In this document: positions 27,436 through 36,126 of the stretch, in pieces
How the letters are laid out: every line of letters begins with the position of its first letter
How positions within the stretch are numbered: the stretch's first letter is position 1
Source: Thalassolituus hydrocarboniclasticus
GTDB taxonomy: Bacteria > Pseudomonadota > Gammaproteobacteria > Pseudomonadales > Oceanobacteraceae
Reading direction: 5' to 3'
Length of the DNA: 64,000 bases
NCBI RefSeq assembly: GCF_025345565.1
Contig: NZ_CP054475.1
Coordinates: 4,003,952-4,067,951 of the forward strand
Program-made: the position numbers and the translations under genes
The notes under the pieces: generated by a model
The model's input: the letters and a program-made list of their open reading frames with translations, nothing else
What the model was told of the DNA's origin: nothing
Databases searched by the model: none

Positions 27436-28341
27436 TTACTTGATATGCGCCAGAATGCCGTCCAGCTCATCCAGGTTGGTGTAGTTAATCACCAGCTGGC
27501 CTTTGCCTTTGGCGCTGTGCTTGATGGCCACTTTGGCGCCCAGACGGTCGCCCAGTAAACGCTCCAGACGCTGAATATCCGGATTGGGTTTGCTGGCGGT
27601 TTTATCTGCGCTTTTGCCTTCCTGCAGATGACGCACCAGCGCTTCGGTCTGACGCACGGTAAGCGTACGGCTGACAACCTGCGCCGCGGCTTCACTCTGC
27701 TGGCCACCACTTAAGCCGAGCAGGGCGCGGGCATGGCCCATTTCGATATCGCCGTGCTCAAGCAGGCGTTTTACGTCTTCGTTCAGATTCATCAGACGTA
27801 GCAGGTTGGCAACGGTGGCGCGGTTTTTACCCACGGCTTCGGCGACTTCCATCTGCGTCAGTTCGAACTCGTGCTGCAGGCGGTGCAGGGCCGCGGCTTC
27901 TTCCATCGGATTCAGGTTTTCACGCTGAATATTCTCAATCAGCGCCATGGCGATGGCAGCATCGTCGGCCACGTCACGAATCAAAGCCGGAACGGTATCG
28001 AGCTGAGCCAGCTGGCAGGCGCGCCAGCGGCGCTCACCGGCAATGATTTCAAAACGATCATCGGCGCTGGCCAGTGGTCGCACCACAATCGGCTGCATCA
28101 GACCCTGCGCCTTAATAGAAGCGGCCAGTTCTTCCAGCGCTTCCGGCTGAATGTCTTTGCGCGGCTGATACTGGCCCGGCTGAATCCACTCGACCGGCAG
28201 GTGACGCAACTCACCGGCCTCAGCCGGCAGATTGCTTTCAATGTTCTCTGCGTTGTCCGGCTGAGTGGCGACGGCGGCCGCCCGCGAGCTGGTCAGCAGG
28301 GCGTCGAGGCCACGGCCAAGGCCGCGTTTTTTCTTTGTCAT
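27436..28341 (-). CDS. parB: ParB/Spo0J chromosome-partition protein
   Basis: 301 residues. The N-terminus is KKRGLGRGLDALL, typical of chromosomal ParB. A CTPase/ParB-fold domain contains IQPGQYQPRKDI, IVVRPL and the catalytic patch AGERRWRACQLA (near residues 105-116). The helix-turn-helix follows (MEVAEAVGKNRATVANLLRL), and the C-terminal dimerisation domain ends VINYTNLDELDGILAHIK. It binds parS near the origin and loads SMC. It follows parA after 25 bases. Confidence 0.98.
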   Translation of the reverse strand: MTKKKRGLGRGLDALLTSSRAAAVATQPDNAENIESNLPAEAGELRHLPVEWIQPGQYQPRKDIQPEALEELAASIKAQGLMQPIVVRPLASADDRFEIIAGERRWRACQLAQLDTVPALIRDVADDAAIAMALIENIQRENLNPMEEAAALHRLQHEFELTQMEVAEAVGKNRATVANLLRLMNLNEDVKRLLEHGDIEMGHARALLGLSGGQQSEAAAQVVSRTLTVRQTEALVRHLQEGKSADKTASKPNPDIQRLERLLGDRLGAKVAIKHSAKGKGQLVINYTNLDELDGILAHIK

Positions 28342-28366
28342 GCGTTCAGATAACCTTATTCAGCTT

Positions 28367-29149
28367 TCAGGCCGTCGCGGCCTGACGGGTGCGGCGGTTC
28401 ATTTCTCCGGCCAGAGCCAGATAAGCAACCGCACCACGCGAGGATTTGTCATAACTCAGCACCGGCACGCCGTGGCTTGGCGCTTCGGCCAGACGCACAT
28501 TGCGCGGAATCACAGTGCCATACACCCGGTCGCCGAAATGACTGATCAACTGGGTGGAAACATCAACAGTGAGGCTGTTGCGCGGATCGTACATGGTGCG
28601 CAGCAGGCCTTCGATTTCCAGCTTCGGATTGGATGTTGCTTTGATCGATTCGATGGTCTGCATCAGCGCACTCAGACCTTCCAGCGCGTAGTACTCGCAC
28701 TGCATCGGAATAAGTACACCCTGAGCTGCGACCAGTGCATTGACCGTCAGCATATTCAGTGACGGCGGGCAGTCGATCAGGATGTAGTCGTAATCCGGGC
28801 GTACTTCAGCCAGAGACTCGCGCAGGCGGCTTTCGCGCCGTGGCAGATCCATCAGCTCGACTTCGGCAGCGGTTAAATCGCCATTGGCTGGCAGCAGATC
28901 AAAGCCGGCCGTCGCTTCGGTTTTCTGAATCGCGGCGGCGGTGCGGCATTTGCCGGTCAGCACATCGTATAAAGAGACGTCCAGATCGTGCTTGTCGATA
29001 CCACTGCCCATGGTGGCGTTGCCCTGCGGATCGAGGTCCACCAGCAGCACGCGGCGCTTGGTCGCCACCAGCGAGGCGGCCAGATTCACCGCCGTCGTGG
29101 TTTTGCCGACACCACCTTTCTGATTCGCAATTGCCAGAACTTTGCTCAC
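28367..29149 (-). CDS. parA: ParA/Soj chromosome-partition ATPase
   Basis: 260 residues. The deviant Walker A motif [15 protein letters not shown] is at residues 11-25, with Walker A' [16 protein letters not shown] and Walker [21 protein letters not shown]. It drives origin segregation with ParB. The gene lies 37 bases after rsmG in the usual rsmG-parA-parB order. Confidence 0.98.
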   Translation of the reverse strand: MSKVLAIANQKGGVGKTTTAVNLAASLVATKRRVLLVDLDPQGNATMGSGIDKHDLDVSLYDVLTGKCRTAAAIQKTEATAGFDLLPANGDLTAAEVELMDLPRRESRLRESLAEVRPDYDYILIDCPPSLNMLTVNALVAAQGVLIPMQCEYYALEGLSALMQTIESIKATSNPKLEIEGLLRTMYDPRNSLTVDVSTQLISHFGDRVYGTVIPRNVRLAEAPSHGVPVLSYDKSSRGAVAYLALAGEMNRRTRQAATA

Positions 29150-29186
29150 AACTCAGCTTCCTTCAGTGCCTGACGGCGATCCGCCT

Positions 29187-29840
29187 TCAATCGTTGGTAT
29201 TAACCGGCAGCAGGCGCAGCAGATGCCGTTCGCCTTCCACACCGGGAACGCTGATGGCATCGGAAGCCACCACGCGGAATTTGTCGGCGATGGCGGCAAT
29301 TTCATCCTGTGGATATTGCCCTTTCATCGCCAGAAAGCAGCCCTGCTCAGCGCGCAGATGCTGACACCAGTGGGTCATATCGGCGAGCGAGGCAAAAGCG
29401 CGGCTGACAATCATATCGAAAGGCCGGGGGGGATGATATGCCTCGACCCGATCGTTCACTATGGTCACGTTATCCAGCCCGAGTGCGGTGCGCGCCTGAA
29501 ACAGAAAACGGGTTTTCTTGCCGTTACTGTCGAGCAGGGTAAAGGTTTTATGCGGGTTCATAATCGCCAGCACAATGCCCGGCAAGCCCGGCCCGGTGCC
29601 GACGTCGGCAATATTGCCCGCTTCCTGCACAAAGGGGTGCACCGCCAGACTATCGAGCAGATGCAATGCAACCATACGCTCCGGCTCACGGATGGCGGTC
29701 AGGTTGTAGGCTTTGTTCCACTTCTGCAGCAGATCCAGATAGGCACGTAACGCACTCAGCTGCTCTGCCGTCAGGGCAATCTGCATCTGTTCGGCGCCGT
29801 AGGCCAGCTGGCGGGTTAAGGAATCTGTTTCAGCGTTCAT
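29187..29840 (-). CDS. rsmG: 16S rRNA (guanine527-N7)-methyltransferase
   Basis: 217 residues. The SAM-binding signature IADVGTGPGLPGIVLAI is at about 76-92, and the family motifs LLDSNGKKTRFLFQ and DMIVSRAFASLADM follow. RsmG makes m7G527 in 16S rRNA. The gene normally follows mnmG directly; here mnmG is about 23 kb away, with the liu/dab block between them. Confidence 0.97.
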   Translation of the reverse strand: MNAETDSLTRQLAYGAEQMQIALTAEQLSALRAYLDLLQKWNKAYNLTAIREPERMVALHLLDSLAVHPFVQEAGNIADVGTGPGLPGIVLAIMNPHKTFTLLDSNGKKTRFLFQARTALGLDNVTIVNDRVEAYHPPRPFDMIVSRAFASLADMTHWCQHLRAEQGCFLAMKGQYPQDEIAAIADKFRVVASDAISVPGVEGERHLLRLLPVNTND

Positions 29841-30027
29841 GGTGCATCAAACCGGCTAGATAGAAGGCCGCGGATATTAGCATATGCCCGCAACAGACGG
29901 GAAACACACGCCTTAAGCGCCCATTAAGAGCCCCATTCACCAGACTTGTTCCGGACATAACCTAAGTCGGATTGGGCTTATAAGCACTTAGTCCTATCAT
30001 GCACATACTCATTAATGGAGCCAGCGT

Positions 30028-31200
30028 ATGAATTCCACTGCCAGTCATCAGCCATCCTCCCACTGGTGGCCCATTATCGCTGCGGCGGTATCGCTGATTG
30101 TGGTGCATGGCTTCGGCCGCTTTGTGTACACGCCGCTGCTGCCACTACTGGTTGATGACGGCCTGATCACACTGTCTCAGGCCGCATCCCTCGCCACCTG
30201 GAACTACGTCGGCTATTTAAGCGGTGCCATGCTGGCGCTGTTTCTCTATCAGCGTGGCCACGGTCGTAATGCGCTGGCCGTGATGCTCACAACTAACGCC
30301 CTGATTACCCTGCTGCAGGTATTTGTCAGCCACTATGAAACCCTTGCCACCCTGCGCCTGCTGAACGGCATAGGTAACGGTGTGGTGTTTGTACTGGCAC
30401 CGGCACTGGTGCTGGAGTGGCTGGTGACGCAACAGAAGGCGCAACTCAGTGGCCTGATGTATCTGGGGGTGGGCATTGGCCTGCTCAGCTCCAGCGCACT
30501 GGTTGAACTCAGTGCCACCTGGCTGGCCGGCCCGCAACGCTGGCTGCCGGCGGCCATCGCCGCCATTCCGCTGGCGTTGTGGAGCAGTTGGTATCTGCAT
30601 CGCTTACCCGGCCATGCACCGGCCGGGCAGGGTGACGATCATTCCGCACTCTGGGATCGCGCCAGCACGCCGTTATTTCTGGCCTATGCCGGTGCCGGAT
30701 TAGGCTACATCCTGCCGATGACCTTTCTGCCGGCGGTCGCCGCCGACTGGCAACTGACGCTGGTGCCCAGCGCCTGGCTGTTAGTCGCCATCACCTCGCT
30801 GCCATCGACCTGGCTGTGGAATCATTTAGGTGCCGCTATCGGTGATAAAACCGCACTGTTGTGGAACTACGCCATTCAGGCGGCGGGGGTCGGGGCGCTG
30901 TTGTTATTGCCGCAGCAGTCGGCGGGATTGTGGCTCTGTGCGATTCTGGTCGGCGGTACTTTTTTAGGCGCGGTATTGCTGACCCAGCGTCTGGCGCGCA
31001 GCCTGCACCCGCATCAGGGACCAAGGTTAAGCGCCGCGCTCATTGCCCTCTATGGCTTCACCCAGCTGCTCGGCCCCTGGCTGGCAAAACTCGGTATTGA
31101 AGGTGGGGCCAGTTTGTCATCCACCTTTATCTGGGGATTTGCAGCATTGGTATGGGCCTTTGTATTAATGTTGTGGGTACCCGCACGCCGCGATCACTGA
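30028..31200 (+). CDS. MFS transporter, YbfB/YjiJ family
   Basis: 390 residues with twelve predicted membrane helices. The first carries SLIVVHGFGRFVYTPLLPLL and the second WNYVGYLSGAMLALFLY, both characteristic of the YbfB/YjiJ branch. There is a ribosome-binding site (GGAGC) 9 nt upstream. It is followed 10 bases later by the LigB-type dioxygenase gene, so the two are co-transcribed. The substrate is unknown; uptake of an aromatic or similar ring compound would fit the partner. Confidence 0.88.
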   Translation: MNSTASHQPSSHWWPIIAAAVSLIVVHGFGRFVYTPLLPLLVDDGLITLSQAASLATWNYVGYLSGAMLALFLYQRGHGRNALAVMLTTNALITLLQVFVSHYETLATLRLLNGIGNGVVFVLAPALVLEWLVTQQKAQLSGLMYLGVGIGLLSSSALVELSATWLAGPQRWLPAAIAAIPLALWSSWYLHRLPGHAPAGQGDDHSALWDRASTPLFLAYAGAGLGYILPMTFLPAVAADWQLTLVPSAWLLVAITSLPSTWLWNHLGAAIGDKTALLWNYAIQAAGVGALLLLPQQSAGLWLCAILVGGTFLGAVLLTQRLARSLHPHQGPRLSAALIALYGFTQLLGPWLAKLGIEGGASLSSTFIWGFAALVWAFVLMLWVPARRDH

Positions 31201-31210
31201 GGACGCTGAG

Positions 31211-32026
31211 ATGTCAGCCAACCAACGCCAGCCAAGTCTCTATATTCCCCACGGCGGCGGCCCGTGTTTTTTTATGGAATGGCCGGGCAACCCGCAGCTG
31301 TGGGATAACATGGCGGCCATGCTGCGTTCGATTCCTGCGCGTCTGCCGCAACCACCCAGCGCCATTCTGCTGATTTCGGCCCACTGGGAAGCGCCGGTAT
31401 TTACCTTTTGCGGTGGCTCACACCCGAAACTGGAATACGACTATTACGGTTTCCCGCCGCATACCTATGAAATCCGCTATCAGGCTTCCGGTGCCCCGGC
31501 ACTGGCGGAGCGGGCCGCGCAATTACTGCAGGATGCCGGTATCGGAGCGGCGGTGGATAACAACGCACCCTGGGATCACGGTGTGTTTATTCCGCTTAAG
31601 GTCGCCTATCCGCGGGAAGAGATTCCGGTGCTGGCGATGTCGCTGAAAAAAGGTCTGAACCCGGCCGAACATCAGGCTGCCGGAAAAGTGCTGGCACAGC
31701 TGCGTGATGAAAACGTACTGATCATCGGCAGCGGTCTGAGCTACCACAACCTGCGTGCATTCTTCGCCGACTCAGCCAGCGATGCGGCGGCGGCTAAAGC
31801 CTTCGATGACTGGCTGATTGACGCCGCAGCACAGGACGAAACCCAGCGCACTGCAGCGCTCAATCACTGGAGCGATGCCCCCGGCGCACGTCAGGTGCAT
31901 CCGCGCGAAGAGCACCTGCTGCCGATGATGATGGTGGCCGGAGCCGCGGGCGCGGATCAGGGCAGCGCTTTTTATCGCGAAGAAATTATGGGCAAAGCCG
32001 TCTCGGCGATTGGTTTCGGGCTGTAA
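31211..32026 (+). CDS. Class III extradiol dioxygenase (LigB/DODA, YgiD-like)
   Basis: 271 residues of the LigB superfamily, closest in pattern to 4,5-DOPA-dioxygenase/YgiD. Predicted metal ligands are His14 (YIPHGGGPCFF), His58 (LISAHWE) and His235 (HPREEHLLPM). His123 (WDHGVFIPLK) and His179 (GLSYHNLRAFF) complete the active site. Enzymes of this type cleave catecholic rings next to the hydroxyls. It is the second gene of a two-gene operon with the MFS transporter, and its stop is 9 bases from the convergent crotonase gene. Confidence 0.9.
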   Translation: MSANQRQPSLYIPHGGGPCFFMEWPGNPQLWDNMAAMLRSIPARLPQPPSAILLISAHWEAPVFTFCGGSHPKLEYDYYGFPPHTYEIRYQASGAPALAERAAQLLQDAGIGAAVDNNAPWDHGVFIPLKVAYPREEIPVLAMSLKKGLNPAEHQAAGKVLAQLRDENVLIIGSGLSYHNLRAFFADSASDAAAAKAFDDWLIDAAAQDETQRTAALNHWSDAPGARQVHPREEHLLPMMMVAGAAGADQGSAFYREEIMGKAVSAIGFGL

Positions 32027-32035
32027 AACCCGGTA

Positions 32036-32815
32036 TCAGAGCTTAAACCCCGGCGCATGATGCAGCTGTCCCTGAATCTGCGCGGCATCATCCAGCGCCT
32101 GTTCTAAGGTCTGGCTGCGGGCGGCATTAAACAGGCGCTTGGTTTCCCGCAGGCAGCGGGCGTCGTTGGTGGCCATCTGCCGCGCCAGACCAAGGGCACT
32201 GCCCAGCAGCTGGGCATGGGGTACCACACGACTGACCAGTCCCATGCGCAGTGCTTCGTCGGCCGAAAATGTGCGGCCGGTGAGCGCCATTTCCAGCGCA
32301 TGCTGCATACCGATACGGCGCGGTAATAACCAGGCGCCGCCATCGCCGGGAATAATCCCCAGTTTGATAAAGCTTTCGGCAAAGGTCGCCTGCTCGCTGG
32401 CAATGGCAACATCGCACATGCACACCATATCGTTGCCAGCACCCACCGCCGGGCCATTAACCGCGGCGATAATGGGAATTTCCAGTTGCGCAAACGCCAG
32501 CGGAATACGCTGAATAAAGGCTTTGTAATTGGCGCTCAGCTGTTGTGCATCGCCGGCAAACATACCGCTGCGCTGCTGCATCGCTTTGATATTTCCGCCA
32601 CCGCTGAACACTTTACCGGCACCGGTAAATACCGCGACCTTAATATCCTGACGATCGTTAACCTGGGCCAGCGTCTGTTCGATGGCGTCGATCACTTCGC
32701 CATCGGAAATGGCGTTTTTAATATCCGGCCGGTTCAGCGTCAGCAGGGCAATGCTTTCGGCACCGCTGTCGTCTTTGCATAATTCCAGAGTCAGGTGTGC
32801 GCTGTGGTCAGTCAT
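32036..32815 (-). CDS. Crotonase-family protein with both hydratase glutamates replaced
   Basis: 259 residues. The crotonase fold is clear: VFSGGGNIKAM (oxyanion hole 1), AVNGPAVGAGND (oxyanion hole 2), CDVAIASEQATFAES and LGIIPGDGGAWLLPRRIG. At the two catalytic glutamate positions of enoyl-CoA hydratase the sequence has Asp (GAGNDMVCMCD) and Phe (FAESFIKLG), so ordinary hydration of enoyl-CoA is doubtful. The start overlaps the end of the acetoacetyl-CoA synthetase gene by 8 bases, so the two are coupled. A role on a related CoA thioester is inferred. Confidence 0.85.
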   Translation of the reverse strand: MTDHSAHLTLELCKDDSGAESIALLTLNRPDIKNAISDGEVIDAIEQTLAQVNDRQDIKVAVFTGAGKVFSGGGNIKAMQQRSGMFAGDAQQLSANYKAFIQRIPLAFAQLEIPIIAAVNGPAVGAGNDMVCMCDVAIASEQATFAESFIKLGIIPGDGGAWLLPRRIGMQHALEMALTGRTFSADEALRMGLVSRVVPHAQLLGSALGLARQMATNDARCLRETKRLFNAARSQTLEQALDDAAQIQGQLHHAPGFKL

Positions 32816-34838
32816 GTTGCAGTTCCTCCAGATCGCGGAAGTGTTGCAGCGCTTCCGGGTTTTTCAGGGCGTCGGTATTTTTAACAGGCAAACCCTGCAC
32901 CACATTGCGCACCGCCAGCTCCACCAGCTTACCGCTGATGGTACGCGGCAGTTCCGCCACCTGAATAATCTTCGCCGGCACATGGCGCGGCGTGCAGTGA
33001 CTGCGGATCTGGCTGCGGATTTTATCGCGCAGCGCATCATCCAGTGTCTGGCCATTATTCAGCACCACAAACAGCACCACGCGCACATCGCCGGCCCAGG
33101 GCTGACCAATGGCCAGACTTTCCAGCACCTCGTCCAGCTGCTCGACCTGACGGTAAATTTCGGCGGTGCCGATACGCACACCACCGGGGTTGAGTACCGC
33201 GTCGGAGCGGCCGTGAATAACCAACCCGGCGGTTTCACCGCTGTCTTTGCCATGGTGCGCGACACGTTCGGCGTAATCGCCATGAGCCCAGACGCCATCA
33301 GGCTTTTGTACGCTATAGCGGCTGAAATAGGCATCGTGATATTTCTGTCCGTCCGGGTCATTCCAGAAACCAACCGGCATTGACGGGAAGGCTCTGGTGC
33401 ACACCAGTTCGCCTTTTTCGCCCGGAGCCAGCGCGCGGCCTTCGTCATCCCAGATTTCCACTGCCATGCCTAAGCCAGCGCACTGCAGCTCACCGCGATA
33501 GACCGGCAGCAAGGGGTTACCCAGCGCAAAGCAGGATATGATGTCGGTACCGCCGGAGATGGAACACAGCGCGATATCGGCGCCGATATCGCGGTACACA
33601 TAATCAAAGCTTTCATGCGCCAGCGGCGAACCGGTAGAGAGCAGGGTGCGGACTTTATGCGAATGCAACTGCGCCGGTTTTATGCCGGCTTTCTCCAGCG
33701 CCGACAGGTATTTGGCGCTGGTGCCGAAAATGGTGATGCCTTCTTCGGCGGCCATCTTCCACAAGACATCAGGCGCCGGGTGAAAAGGCGAGCCGTCGAA
33801 CAGCACCAGCGTGGCACCGGTGGCCAGACCGGAAACCAGCCAATTCCACATCATCCAGCCGCAGGTCGTAAAGTAAAACAGCACGTCATCGGCGCGTACG
33901 TCGGTATGCAGACGCAGCTCTTTCTGATGCTGCAAAAGCGTACCGCCCGCACCATGCACGATGCACTTGGGTACGCCGGTTGTACCGGAGCTGTAGAGGA
34001 TATACAGCGGCTGATCGAACGGCAGCTGGGCGAATTCAATGTCATCCTCTGACCACTGCTGCTGCGACGAGGTGATAAAATCCTGCCAGCTCACTGAGCC
34101 CTGTGGTTTGTTCAGCGTCAGCCCCGGATAAGGCACCGAAATCAGCTGCTGCGGCGGTAATTGCAGCGCATCGCGGATAGCGGCCACGCGCTCACCACAG
34201 TCGATGGTTTTACCGGCGTATAAATAGCCCTGAGTCGCGATCAGCAGCTTGGGCTGAATCTGGCCAAAACGATCAAGCACACCCTGCAGACCAAAGTCCG
34301 GCGAACAGGAAGAGAACAGCGCGCCAATCGACGCTGCCGCCAGCATGGTAATCACGGTTTCCGGCACATTCGGCATAAAGGCCGCCACCCGGTCACCGGC
34401 CTCAACACCCGCTGCACGCATGGCCTGTGCCAGCTGCGCCACCTGGGTATAGAGTTCGGCATAGGTCAGACTGCGGCGCTGGGCCGGATCTTCGTTGCGG
34501 AATACCAGTGCAGCTTTATTGCGGAACGCGGGATTCTGCGCCGGTGCCAGCAGGTTTTCAGCGAAGTTCAGCCGCGCGCCCTCAAACCAGCGCGCGCCGG
34601 GCATCTTATCGCCATCGCTCAGCACCGCCGTCGCCTCATGACTGGCAATCACATCACAGTAATCCCAGATCGCCTGCCAGAAATCTTCGCGCTCGTGGGT
34701 ACTCCATAAATGCAGGTCATCGTAGTCACTGAACCGGTGGCCACTGGTGCGCTCCAGCCAGTTAATAAAACCCTGCATCTGCGAGGCGGTACGGCGTCCG
34801 GCGCAGGGCGTCCAGAGGGGGTGTTGCTGTTCTGTCAT
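32808..34838 (-). CDS. aacS: Acetoacetyl-CoA synthetase
   Basis: 676 residues of the acyl-adenylate-forming family, of the length and pattern of acetoacetate-CoA ligase. The N-terminus has [20 protein letters not shown], the adenylation motif is [18 protein letters not shown], and the terminal lysine motif is [15 protein letters not shown]. It activates acetoacetate with ATP and CoA. AAGGA lies 6 nt before the ATG. It lies downstream of HMG-CoA lyase, whose product is acetoacetate, so it completes leucine catabolism. Confidence 0.93.
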   Translation of the reverse strand: MTEQQHPLWTPCAGRRTASQMQGFINWLERTSGHRFSDYDDLHLWSTHEREDFWQAIWDYCDVIASHEATAVLSDGDKMPGARWFEGARLNFAENLLAPAQNPAFRNKAALVFRNEDPAQRRSLTYAELYTQVAQLAQAMRAAGVEAGDRVAAFMPNVPETVITMLAAASIGALFSSCSPDFGLQGVLDRFGQIQPKLLIATQGYLYAGKTIDCGERVAAIRDALQLPPQQLISVPYPGLTLNKPQGSVSWQDFITSSQQQWSEDDIEFAQLPFDQPLYILYSSGTTGVPKCIVHGAGGTLLQHQKELRLHTDVRADDVLFYFTTCGWMMWNWLVSGLATGATLVLFDGSPFHPAPDVLWKMAAEEGITIFGTSAKYLSALEKAGIKPAQLHSHKVRTLLSTGSPLAHESFDYVYRDIGADIALCSISGGTDIISCFALGNPLLPVYRGELQCAGLGMAVEIWDDEGRALAPGEKGELVCTRAFPSMPVGFWNDPDGQKYHDAYFSRYSVQKPDGVWAHGDYAERVAHHGKDSGETAGLVIHGRSDAVLNPGGVRIGTAEIYRQVEQLDEVLESLAIGQPWAGDVRVVLFVVLNNGQTLDDALRDKIRSQIRSHCTPRHVPAKIIQVAELPRTISGKLVELAVRNVVQGLPVKNTDALKNPEALQHFRDLEELQHD

Positions 34839-34886
34839 TGCTTGTCCTTATACTTCCGAAGGCTACGGCAAATACCGGTACCAATC

Positions 34887-34913
34887 CTGTAGGAGGGGAT
34901 CTTATCCCCGACC
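34887..34913 (+). repeat. REP sequence, left copy
   Basis: A 27-base sequence beginning CTGTAGGAGGGGATC and ending TTATCCCCGACC. It contains its own inverted repeat (GGGGAT / ATCCCC). The exact reverse complement is at 35168-35194. It is of the GTAGGAG...CCCCGACC type used by REP-associated transposases. Confidence 0.9.
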
Positions 34914-34923
34914 CATTACTGAC

Positions 34924-35132
34924 TCAGATCCACAGTGCATCCCAGTAGGGATAATCTCCGACCCGTCTTACCAACCCGGCACGCAGAGGATTGGCGACGA
35001 TATAGCGTGCGGCAGGCAGAACATCTTCCTCGCGATGAATGCCACGGCAGTAACCAGATAAATACGACCGCTTTCGGAATAACGCCCGCGCCTTAACAGG
35101 CTGTAGCCGGTTTGTTGCCAGAGCTTTGCCAT
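34924..35132 (-). pseudogene. Internally deleted REP-associated tyrosine transposase (RAYT)
   Basis: From the ATG at 35132 the minus strand reads MAKLWQQTGYSLLRRGRYSE and then SGRIYLVTAV, the normal start of a RAYT protein. Near 35040-35050 the reading moves to another frame, which gives HREEDVLPAARYIVANPLRA and then GDYPYWDALW, the normal end. The middle, which holds the HUH metal site and catalytic Tyr, is missing: about 70 residues remain where a full protein has 150 or more. A 77-residue open frame (34924-35157) covers the C-terminal piece but has a non-family N-terminus. REP sequences flank it as perfect inverted repeats. Confidence 0.8.
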
Positions 35133-35167
35133 AACATTCCCTGTTATATAGCTGCATTACTGTCCAA

Positions 35168-35194
35168 GGTCGGGGATAAGATCCCCTCCTACAG
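35168..35194 (-). repeat. REP sequence, right inverted copy
   Basis: An exact 27-base reverse complement of the REP at 34887-34913. The pair brackets the deleted RAYT gene in a head-to-head arrangement. It ends 11 bases before the HMG-CoA lyase stop codon. Confidence 0.9.
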
Positions 35195-35205
35195 CCATCT
35201 CATCA

Positions 35206-36126
35206 CTATTTCTGCGTGGCTTTCGCCACCAGCGCGCGGCCGCTTTTACTGCCATTCGGGCGCTGCAGCTGGTCGCTGATCCACTGCCCGGTTGCTGCCA
35301 ATAACTGCGCGTCGATACCGGTATGCAGACCGAGGCCTTCGACCAGACGCAGCACATCTTCGCTGGCGACATTACCCGATGCCCCGGCGGCATAAGGGCA
35401 GCCGCCCAGTCCGGCAACCGAGCTGTCGACGGTGCGGATTCCCAGCTCCAGCGCGGCGTAAATATTGGCCAGCGCCTGACCATAGGTATCGTGAAAATGC
35501 ACCGCCAGCTGCGATACCGGCATATGCAGTGCCAGCGCGCGGATCAGATTCTGCGTCTGCGGCACGCTGCCGGTGCCGATGGTGTCACCCAGAGAGATTT
35601 CGTAGCAGCCCATATCAAGCAGCGCCTGCGCCACATCGACCACCGCCTGCACCGGCACCTCGCCCTGATAGGGACAACCCATCACGGTGGAGACATAACC
35701 GCGCACCGGCAGACCCACCGTACGGGCATGTTCCAGCACCGGGCGGATACGTTCCAGACTCTGCGACACGCTGCAGTTGATGTTCTTCCGGGTGAAAGCA
35801 TCGGAGGCGGCGGTAAACACCGCAACCTCTGAGGCGTTGGCCGCCAGCGCCGCTTCCAGTCCCTGCAGATTGGGGGTGAGGGCGGCATAGCGCACGCCGG
35901 GCTGCCGTTTAAGCTGCAGCAGAACGCGGTCGCTGTACTGCATCTGCGGCACCCATTTGGGTGAGACAAAACTGCCGGCCTCGATATGGCGCAGTCCGGC
36001 TGCGGCCAGCCGCTCAATCAGCTCGCAGCGCAGCTCAACACTGAGCGCCTGCGCCTCATTCTGTAAGCCATCGCGCGCGCCGACTTCGACAATGCGCACG
36101 CTGTCCGGATGTGCCCGCTGCATCAT
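35206..36126 (-). CDS. liuE: Hydroxymethylglutaryl-CoA lyase
   Basis: 306 residues, a TIM-barrel lyase that splits HMG-CoA to acetyl-CoA and acetoacetate. Key residues seen: Arg18 and Asp19 in EVGARDGLQNE, His210 and His212 in VHFHDTYGQALANI, and catalytic Cys243 in GLGGCPYAAGASGN. Met1 and Met2 are both possible starts. It overlaps the end of the carboxylase alpha gene by 4 bases. Last step of leucine degradation. Confidence 0.97.
   Translation of the reverse strand: MMQRAHPDSVRIVEVGARDGLQNEAQALSVELRCELIERLAAAGLRHIEAGSFVSPKWVPQMQYSDRVLLQLKRQPGVRYAALTPNLQGLEAALAANASEVAVFTAASDAFTRKNINCSVSQSLERIRPVLEHARTVGLPVRGYVSTVMGCPYQGEVPVQAVVDVAQALLDMGCYEISLGDTIGTGSVPQTQNLIRALALHMPVSQLAVHFHDTYGQALANIYAALELGIRTVDSSVAGLGGCPYAAGASGNVASEDVLRLVEGLGLHTGIDAQLLAATGQWISDQLQRPNGSKSGRALVAKATQK

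Noticed and set aside
27012..30027. parS site near parAB
   Set aside because: No TGTTTCACGTGAAACA-like 16-mer was found by eye in this region; it may lie elsewhere, and a genome scan is needed.
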